From contig SLLP01000223.1 in assembly GCA_007133995.1 (NCBI GenBank), positions 1 to 5,219 of the forward strand: 5,219 nt of DNA. Reading direction: 5' to 3'. The position numbers and the translations under genes were made by a program. Below are positions 1-5,219 of the stretch, piece after piece. Position 1 is the stretch's first letter, and each line of letters begins with the position of its first letter. The notes beneath the pieces are model-generated. The model searched no databases. It saw nothing but the letters and a program-made list of their open reading frames with translations, and was not told where the DNA came from. This DNA comes from Balneolales bacterium. GTDB taxonomy: Bacteria > Bacteroidota > Rhodothermia > Balneolales > Natronogracilivirgulaceae.

Positions 1-3000
1 ACTGTATCACTGAACATACAGGATCTGCCTTTGATTGATGCCCTTACGGAACTGACGCGCAGAGCCAGTGTTGGGCTTTCCTTTAGTTCCGATATCATCC
101 TGGATCAAAAAATCACGGCATATATCTCGGAAAAGCCCTTTTTGGTCGCAGTTAACGAGCTTTTTGAGGGAACAGCTTTTGAAGCCATATTACCGCCGAC
201 ACGCGATGTTCTGGTGGTAAGGGAAAAAGAGCAAGCCCCGGAAGAGATGGTTGCCCAGGAGGATGTGATAACCGGCCGGGTAGTTGATTCCAGAACGCGC
301 GAGGGTATTCCCGGTGTGCATGTCATTATTCAGGGAACTACTCTCGGTACGGTAACTGACCTGGAGGGTAATTTCCGGCTGACGGTTCCCAGTCTTCAGG
401 AAAGCGTACTATTTACATTTGTGGGTTATGAACGAAGCGTTGTTGAAATTGCCGGCAGAACGGAACTCAACATAGAATTGGTCAGAGATATTATAACCGG
501 TGAAGAAGCGGTTGTTGTCGGTTATGGCATCATGAGAAGAAGTGATGTAACCGGAGCCATGTCTTCGATTGAGCGAAGGGAGATCACTGAAGTTGGAAGC
601 TACTCCATGGACAATGTGTTGCAGGGACGGGTTGCCGGTTTAAATGTTTCTGCAAGTGGTTTTCGTCCCGGAGAATCCTCTACTCTCCGGATTCGGGGAT
701 CACGCTCGCTTACGGCCAGCAATGCCCCGCTGGTTGTCATAGATGGTGTTCCGGTAGAAGGAGGACTCCGGGAACTTAATCCGAATGATGTGCAATCGGT
801 CGAAGTGCTCAAGGATGCGTCGGCTACCGCTATTTACGGATCCCGTGGTGCCAATGGTGTTATTCTGGTCACCACCCGAAGGGGGGTTGATGGTTTGCAG
901 GTGGAATACCAGGGACATGGCGGTCCGCAGTGGGTTGCCAAAAGACTGGACCTGATGGATGCCGAAACATATGCCCAGTTTGCCCGGGACGCCTATGTTG
1001 CGCGCGATGTTATTGAGCGAGGCATACCGCTTGAGGAAGCAGCACCACCACCTGATGAAGTCATATTTGACGCCTGGGCGCTGGCTGCACTGAGTGAAGG
1101 TCGCTCGGCGGACTATCAGGACCTTGTTTTTGGTCGTGGAAGTCAGCAAACGCATCAGATAAGTATACTGGGTGGTTCGGCTGGAACACGCTACAACTTT
1201 TCGGGAACCTTTGATGATCATCAGTCCCCGATTAAAAACAACGATTTTCAGCGCATCACCGGCAGGTTCAATCTGGATCAGATGATCACTTCAAGGGTAA
1301 GGGCCGGTTTTAACACGCATGTAAGCAACAGTGTGCTTCATGAGGGTGTGAGCTTTGCCGCTGTGTTGAGAAACTCACCGATGACCAATCCGTTTGACGC
1401 AGACGGCAATCCGCGCGCGTACGATGACCTGGCTGATCGAAATCCGTTTTTCGACACATTTCGGGAGAACCATCTTGACCGGACCGGGACCTGGCGTATC
1501 CTTGCTTCAGCCTATGCCGAGGTTGATCTGCTTGCCAATCGCCTCACCTACAGAGGGATGTTTTCTCCGGATTATCGGGTAACAAGCCGCGGTAGATACA
1601 GAAATCGTGAACCTTTTTCGGATGCATTAGCCGATGAGCGTCATTTTACGTCGCTGCTTTATGAGAACAGGTTGCATTACAACGATATCTACCGTGACGT
1701 CCACCGGTTAAATGTAACCGCCATGCAAAGCTATCAAACCTACGATAACAGACGTACATTTGCCAGTGTATTCGGCCTGCCCTATGAATATCAGTATTTT
1801 CATAATCTGGGAACCGCTTCGGAATGGGACCAGATCACCACGAGCCTGACCGAGTGGAAACTGGAGTCCTACATGCTCCGGACCAACTATGTATACAACG
1901 ACCGGTATATGTTAACCCTGACCGGGCGTATCGACGGTTCCTCGCGTTTGGCAGCGGGTAATGAGTACGGATTTTTCCCGTCAGGAGCGATTGCCTGGAA
2001 CATTCACAACGAGCGGTTTATGGTTGGTGCCGACCTGCTCAGCGAGTTGAAGCTGCAATTCAGCATTGGCGATGTGGGTAATACAGCAATTCCTGCTTAT
2101 GCCACTTTGGGACAATTAAGTTATGAGTTCAATGGATATTCATTCAGCAACATCCCCCGAAGTTTTTACCAGCATTCGGACCTTCCGAATCGGGATTTGA
2201 CCTGGGAGCGAAGTCGCACCATGGACCTGGGACTTGACTGGGCCATTTTGGACTACCGATTGCAAGGTAGTATTGATGTCTACCAGACCAATACCTACGA
2301 TCTTTTGATGAACAGACAGCTTCCTTTTACCTCAGGTTATCTGAGCTCACTGGAAAATATTGGTGAAACCATGAACCGTGGAGTGGAATTCACCATCAGT
2401 TCGATCAATGTGCATACGAGCACGCTTCTGTGGGAGACCAACTTCAATGTTGCCTGGAACCGAAACGAGATTATCAGCCTGTATGGCGGAAAGGAAGATG
2501 ATCCCGGAAGCGGATGGTTTATCGGGAAGCCTATAAGCGTGATCTGGTACTGGGACTGGGACGGCATCTGGCAGCTGGGTGAAGAAGAAGAAGCCGCCGT
2601 TTATGGCGCCAGACCCGGAGATGTTCGTTTCGTGGATCAGAATAACGACGGTGTGATTGATGATCAGGACCGGGTTATCCTGGGAGATCCTTTTCCAAAC
2701 TGGATCGGTGGCTTGACCAACCGGGTTTCCTACAGAGGCTTTGACATGTCGGTATTTGTCTACGCTTCGCTGGGTTCGATGCACTATACCGCCACGCACT
2801 CTAACAGCTGGAACGATCTGCTTTCACTTCAGTTTGTACCGGCGCAATTCAATCAGTTGAATGTTGATTACTGGATGCCGGACAATCCGTCCAACAAATA
2901 TGAGAGGCCGCGTTTTGACTCCCAGAGCCGAACGAATATCCAGGCGTATTGGGACAGCTCCTTTATCCGTGTGAAGAATATTCAGGTCGGCTATTCGCTG

Positions 3001-3171
3001 CCTCCGAGAATTCTTTCGCTTCTGGGCGGTATGAGACGGGCCCGGATATATGCGATGGTTGAAAATCCCTATACCTGGACCAATTTCCCGGGCTATGATC
3101 CGGAAGGTGCCAGAAGTTATGATCACCCCAATTACACAACGGTCTATGGTGGCATGCAGCTTTCCTTCTGA
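1..3171 (+). CDS. SusC/RagA-family TonB-dependent outer-membrane transporter with STN domain (5' partial)
   Basis: The reading frame is open from base 1, so the start codon and signal peptide lie upstream; the TTG at 31 is inside the STN domain and is not a credible start. Residue numbers count from base 1. Domains in order: STN (secretin/TonB short N-terminal) about 1-76; carboxypeptidase-regulatory-like beta-sandwich about 89-163 (begins VITGRVVD); TonB-box-like EEAVVVGYG 168-176; plug about 181-295, with LRIRGSRS from 229 and the SusC signature VEVLKDASATAIYGSRGANG at 267-286; then a beta-barrel to the end. Further family marks are the Asp-rich DQNNDGVIDDQD at 879-890 and PYTWTNFPGYDPEG at 1023-1036. 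The last residue is Phe, as expected for a BAM-inserted barrel. The 1056 visible residues suggest only some tens are missing. It should import a ligand captured by the downstream SusD partner, powered by TonB-ExbBD. The STN domain implies signalling to an anti-sigma factor (inference). The substrate is unknown. No frameshift or internal stop is seen. Confidence 0.95.
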   Translation, partial: TVSLNIQDLPLIDALTELTRRASVGLSFSSDIILDQKITAYISEKPFLVAVNELFEGTAFEAILPPTRDVLVVREKEQAPEEMVAQEDVITGRVVDSRTREGIPGVHVIIQGTTLGTVTDLEGNFRLTVPSLQESVLFTFVGYERSVVEIAGRTELNIELVRDIITGEEAVVVGYGIMRRSDVTGAMSSIERREITEVGSYSMDNVLQGRVAGLNVSASGFRPGESSTLRIRGSRSLTASNAPLVVIDGVPVEGGLRELNPNDVQSVEVLKDASATAIYGSRGANGVILVTTRRGVDGLQVEYQGHGGPQWVAKRLDLMDAETYAQFARDAYVARDVIERGIPLEEAAPPPDEVIFDAWALAALSEGRSADYQDLVFGRGSQQTHQISILGGSAGTRYNFSGTFDDHQSPIKNNDFQRITGRFNLDQMITSRVRAGFNTHVSNSVLHEGVSFAAVLRNSPMTNPFDADGNPRAYDDLADRNPFFDTFRENHLDRTGTWRILASAYAEVDLLANRLTYRGMFSPDYRVTSRGRYRNREPFSDALADERHFTSLLYENRLHYNDIYRDVHRLNVTAMQSYQTYDNRRTFASVFGLPYEYQYFHNLGTASEWDQITTSLTEWKLESYMLRTNYVYNDRYMLTLTGRIDGSSRLAAGNEYGFFPSGAIAWNIHNERFMVGADLLSELKLQFSIGDVGNTAIPAYATLGQLSYEFNGYSFSNIPRSFYQHSDLPNRDLTWERSRTMDLGLDWAILDYRLQGSIDVYQTNTYDLLMNRQLPFTSGYLSSLENIGETMNRGVEFTISSINVHTSTLLWETNFNVAWNRNEIISLYGGKEDDPGSGWFIGKPISVIWYWDWDGIWQLGEEEEAAVYGARPGDVRFVDQNNDGVIDDQDRVILGDPFPNWIGGLTNRVSYRGFDMSVFVYASLGSMHYTATHSNSWNDLLSLQFVPAQFNQLNVDYWMPDNPSNKYERPRFDSQSRTNIQAYWDSSFIRVKNIQVGYSLPPRILSLLGGMRRARIYAMVENPYTWTNFPGYDPEGARSYDHPNYTTVYGGMQLSF

Positions 3172-3226
3172 TATCCAGAAGTAATAGCCGATTTGTCATT
3201 AACACTTATTCTTAAATTCCAATATT
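3172..3226 (+). promoter_or_regulatory. Short intergenic gap and SD-less leader of the SusD-family gene
   Basis: Only 55 bp separate the transporter stop from the ATG at 3227, so the two genes are most likely co-transcribed. The roughly 20 bases before the ATG are A/T-rich and contain no AGGAGG-like Shine-Dalgarno, which is normal in Bacteroidota, where A-rich or unstructured leaders are used. I found no convincing TTTG / TAnnTTTG promoter pair and no strong hairpin in this gap. The ATG at 3227 is chosen because a signal peptide starts immediately there. Confidence 0.5.
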
Positions 3227-4936
3227 ATGTTTAAATACAAATATCTCATAATTATAATGGCACTCTTGTCGGGTATGATCTTCAAGGCGTGCGATTTGAG
3301 TGAAGTTATGCGATCCGGAATTACTGCCGATGACCATTATTCAACATTGCAGGGATTCCAGGATCTTACCGTTGCCATGTATGAGCCATTGCGTAAATAT
3401 TATGGTGACGAACGGTCGGGCTTCATTTCCACTACAAAGGGAACCGACCTTTTCATATATGGCACGGGTGCAAGACCATTTTGGGCGGATTATTTCGGCA
3501 TTCATCCTGCCGTTCAATCGATGACCGCACGTGGTCCTTTTGATATATGGGTTGAATTTTACCGGGGAATAAATCTTGCAAACAGTGTCATTGACCGGGC
3601 CGATGGTGTCGAAGGCTTGAGTGAAGCTGAAAAAATCAGCGCAGTGGCAGAAGCGCACTTTATGAGGGCCCATTACTATCATGTTCTGGTGCAGCAATGG
3701 GGCAATATTCATCTCACCCTCGAAGAGACAAGAGGAGTCCAAACCGAGGTAAACTATGCTACGGCAGAGGAAGTATGGCCGCATGTTGTCAGCGATCTTG
3801 AATTTGCCGCAGCAAATCTGCCTGCCGTACAAAGCGATCTTGGCAGGGCCACATCGGGAGCTGCCAGGCACCTGTTGGCACGTGTTCACTTGACTATGGG
3901 AAATTGGCAGGGAGCGGCTGACATGGCTCTGGCGGTGATCAATTCCGGAGAGTATGAATTGGAAAACAGTGTATTGGACCTTTGGGATCCTTGCCGATAC
4001 CGTGAGGGCAGGGCCTCCAAAGAGGCCATCTGGGTTCAGACACAAAACCAGTACTCACGTCTGGGTGGTACCATTCATAAATCCAGGGAGTTTTCTGCCA
4101 GGACCCGAGGGGAAGCCGGTGTAACAGCCAGTTTTTCTATTGGCACCGAGGTTGCCCGGCACAGGCCCACCGAGTTTTTGATAACGGAGGTGTTTGGGAA
4201 CACCCGGGATCATCCGGTCAACCAGTGGAATGATGAACGCTGGAGATTGTTCAAGCAGGTCTGGTATTTCAATGATGAAGCTGCTTTGCCCAGAGGTGTT
4301 CAGCTCGGGGATACCGCGCTTTATTTCACAACGGATGCAAAATATCAGGCAATGAGCAGGGAGGAGATGGATAATCTGCAAGCTCAGATCAACCCCGGTG
4401 CGAGAATGTTCCGCATTCAGGATTATACCGATCGGCTGCACGTAAGTCTGGCCTATAAATTCCGGCTTTGTGATCCGGGGGGCGCACCCATTCCACATAA
4501 CGGTTTGCCAACGCATACGGAAGTGGGTGCAACGAATCCGGAATGGTTTGGACGGACCATAAACTATTTCCGGCTGGCTGAAACGTATCTGATCGCCGCT
4601 GAGGCGCTCATGAATCTGAATCGGCGAGATGAAGCCGCTACGTACTTCAATGCCATTCGTGCGCGGGCCGAAGCTCCCGGTGAAAATATACCGCTCGTCA
4701 CCGGAGCAGATCTCGATATTGATGTGATTCTTGATGAACGGGCGCGGGAACTGGTCGGCGAACTTTTGCGATGGTATGATCTCAAGCGATTGGGAGAGGA
4801 TGTCTTTTTGAATAGAATCCGGACACATAATCCGCCGGCAGCACCGAATGTGCAGGCTTACCATATGCTGCGACCCATTCCGCAACAACAGATCGATCGA
4901 ACGACCAATCACTTTCCTCAAAATCCCGGCTATTAA
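3227..4936 (+). CDS. SusD/RagB-family nutrient-binding surface lipoprotein
   Basis: Complete 569-residue protein, normal length for the family. It opens with a type II signal peptide: Lys at 3 and 5, hydrophobic core 7-19, and Cys22 as the likely lipidated residue, in the atypical box FKAC. The N-terminal SusD-like domain (about 23-250) contains the helical segments expected of TPR units: GINLANSVIDRADG from 114, AEAHFMRAHYYHVLVQQWGN from 141, and LGRATSGAARHLLARVHLTM from 205. The C-terminal SusD_RagB domain shows FRLAETYLIAAEALMNLNRR from 448, ILDERARELVGELLRWYDLK from 501, and the hallmark ending PIPQQQI...QNPGY at 550-569. SusD proteins sit on the outer face of the outer membrane, bind the ligand, and act as a hinged lid over the SusC channel. 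The partner here is the transporter 55 bp upstream, probably in the same operon. The ligand, glycan or otherwise, cannot be read from the sequence because no enzyme gene is visible nearby. The frame is intact. Confidence 0.96.
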   Translation: MFKYKYLIIIMALLSGMIFKACDLSEVMRSGITADDHYSTLQGFQDLTVAMYEPLRKYYGDERSGFISTTKGTDLFIYGTGARPFWADYFGIHPAVQSMTARGPFDIWVEFYRGINLANSVIDRADGVEGLSEAEKISAVAEAHFMRAHYYHVLVQQWGNIHLTLEETRGVQTEVNYATAEEVWPHVVSDLEFAAANLPAVQSDLGRATSGAARHLLARVHLTMGNWQGAADMALAVINSGEYELENSVLDLWDPCRYREGRASKEAIWVQTQNQYSRLGGTIHKSREFSARTRGEAGVTASFSIGTEVARHRPTEFLITEVFGNTRDHPVNQWNDERWRLFKQVWYFNDEAALPRGVQLGDTALYFTTDAKYQAMSREEMDNLQAQINPGARMFRIQDYTDRLHVSLAYKFRLCDPGGAPIPHNGLPTHTEVGATNPEWFGRTINYFRLAETYLIAAEALMNLNRRDEAATYFNAIRARAEAPGENIPLVTGADLDIDVILDERARELVGELLRWYDLKRLGEDVFLNRIRTHNPPAAPNVQAYHMLRPIPQQQIDRTTNHFPQNPGY

Positions 4937-4948
4937 AAAGGTCGGGAT
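4923..4948 (+). terminator. Weak hairpin across the SusD-gene stop codon, possible terminator or mRNA 3' end
   Basis: The arms ATCCCGGC (4923-4930) and GTCGGGAT (4941-4948) can pair over 8 bp with one G-U pair. The 10-base loop TATTAAAAAG contains the TAA stop. The bases that follow (CTATTATCGTT) are AT-rich but hold no clean U-run, so this is not a textbook intrinsic terminator. It could instead stabilise the 3' end of the transcript, or be a chance consequence of the conserved Asn-Pro-Gly-Tyr codons. Confidence 0.3.
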
Positions 4949-5150
4949 CTATTATCGTTCGGGAAATATTATTCTCAACCAAACCTTAACCCAACTTGGC
5001 TCTCATCTATCTAAAAACTACTTTTTTTCAGGAAATTTTGCTTTTTTGCTACTCATAAATGATTGATATTTCGTTGTATCATTGTTGTTTTTGTGGAATG
5101 TAGTGATGTACGGTGTTTGTGTTTGTGATTACAGTTTTGTATATTCCGGC
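4937..5150. other. AT-rich intergenic spacer, probably containing the left end of an insertion sequence
   Basis: These 214 bp carry no supported gene. The composition is visibly more AT-rich than either flanking gene, with T-runs at 5022-5028 and 5042-5047, a tandem GTTTGT pair at 5115-5126, and a small 5-bp inverted repeat TGATA/TATCA (5064-5068 with 5077-5081). If the open frame at 5151 is a transposase, one terminal inverted repeat of the element should lie in this stretch, but it cannot be placed without the other end. Confidence 0.5.
5116..5147 (+). promoter_or_regulatory. Possible Bacteroidota-type promoter for the 5151 open frame
   Basis: A TTTG at 5116-5119 is followed after 20 bases by TATATTCC at 5140-5147, a partial match to the Bacteroidota -33 TTTG / -7 TAnnTTTG arrangement. 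The -7 element lacks the final TG of the consensus. It would put the transcript start almost on the ATG at 5151. In such T/G-rich DNA the match could be chance. Confidence 0.15.
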
Positions 5151-5219
5151 ATGTTTATACGACAAGTCAAAAAACAGCGCAGTCCGTCCAGTAAGATCTT
5201 CTACCAGTACAGCCTGGTA
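5151..5219 (+). CDS. N-terminal fragment of a probable IS1634-type (IS4-like DDE) transposase (3' partial)
   Basis: Twenty-three codons are visible before the window ends. They begin MFIRQVKKQRSPSSK and continue IFYQYSLV. The pattern MF[IV]R, a basic Lys/Arg stretch, then an aromatic-rich strand ending Leu-Val matches my recollection of the first residues of IS1634-family transposases common in Bacteroidota. The DDE catalytic residues would lie far beyond the edge and cannot be checked. The ATG at 5151 is preferred because the family motif starts there; the frame is also open upstream to 5067, with an alternative ATG at 5106 that would add 15 unfamiliar residues. No Shine-Dalgarno is seen. 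It is co-directional with the transporter genes but separated by 214 bp of AT-rich DNA, so it is probably an independent unit. With so few residues the family call remains tentative. Confidence 0.55.
   Translation, partial: MFIRQVKKQRSPSSKIFYQYSLV

Larger units (their letters stand above)
4937..5219 (+). mobile_element. Left part of a probable insertion sequence, outer boundary not resolved
   Basis: The existence of the element is inferred only from the transposase-like start at 5151. Its left end must lie somewhere between the SusD-gene stop and 5151; the coordinate given is the widest possible limit. No terminal inverted repeat or target-site duplication can be identified from one side alone. 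The SusD-family gene is intact, so any insertion occurred downstream of it and did not disrupt it. Confidence 0.4.

Noticed and set aside
31..33. TTG at 31 as the start of the transporter
   Set aside because: The frame is open to base 1 and the ten preceding codons (TVSLNIQDLP) are the first strand of the STN domain. No signal peptide would follow a start at 31.
881..886. Run of six G as a possible phase-variable tract in the transporter
   Set aside because: It is short and encodes part of the conserved Thr-Arg-Arg-Gly at the plug end in the correct frame. Nothing indicates slippage.
700..1221. Minus-strand open frame of 173 codons opposite the SusC plug region
   Set aside because: It is codon-phase aligned with the transporter and explained by the same codon bias. 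It is covered entirely by conserved SusC plug and early barrel sequence.
2581..2592. Four consecutive GAA codons as a microsatellite
   Set aside because: Four repeats are too few to call a variable tract, and the acidic stretch fits a SusC extracellular loop.
3341..4921. Two long minus-strand open frames (3341-4045 and 4055-4921) opposite the SusD gene
   Set aside because: They share codon boundaries with the SusD frame. Minus-strand stops there arise only from TTA, CTA and TCA codons, which this gene uses rarely; a single TCA serine codon separates the two frames. The translations match no family and the sense strand is a clear SusD protein.
5013..5028. A5/T7 inverted stretch as an intrinsic terminator
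   Set aside because: The stem would be only A-T pairs with a 4-base loop, too weak for a terminator without a GC-rich portion.
4848..5066. Plus-strand open frame overlapping the end of the SusD gene
   Set aside because: It overlaps the conserved SusD C-terminus in another frame and then runs through AT-rich spacer. The translation shows no domain or plausible start signal.

Overview
The window looks like chromosomal DNA of a Bacteroidota-type bacterium (Bacteroidetes in the wide sense, possibly a Balneola/Rhodothermus-side lineage; this is not resolved). The reasons are a tandem SusC/RagA-type TonB-dependent transporter and a SusD/RagB-type surface lipoprotein, a combination typical of this group, and a start codon for the second gene with an A/T-rich leader and no Shine-Dalgarno. 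Coding DNA is close to balanced in GC, and the spacer at the right is clearly AT-richer.

Layout, left to right, all on the + strand. Positions 1-3171 hold a SusC-family outer-membrane transporter whose 5' end lies outside the window. The visible 1056 residues run from an STN domain through a carboxypeptidase-regulatory-like domain, a TonB-box-like segment and a plug, into a long beta-barrel ending in Phe. After a 55-bp gap, positions 3227-4936 hold a complete 569-residue SusD-family lipoprotein with the usual TPR-type helical segments and C-terminal signature. A short hairpin spans its stop codon. Positions 4937-5150 are an AT-rich spacer with no convincing gene. At 5151 begins the first 23 codons of a protein that resembles the N-terminus of IS1634-type (IS4-like DDE) transposases; it runs off the right edge.

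The first two proteins should form one outer-membrane uptake complex: the SusD partner is a lid that binds substrate at the surface, and the SusC partner is the TonB-driven channel. The STN domain suggests that this transporter also signals inward, typically through a FecR-like anti-sigma factor and an ECF sigma factor, but the upstream DNA where those genes would lie is not shown. No degradative enzyme is visible, so the substrate cannot be named. The probable insertion sequence sits where the next gene of a nutrient-utilisation locus would often be found.

I see no clearly undescribed system here. The items worth a second look are the probable IS boundary, the STN-linked regulation, an atypical lipobox in the SusD protein and an EF-hand-like loop in the SusC barrel.
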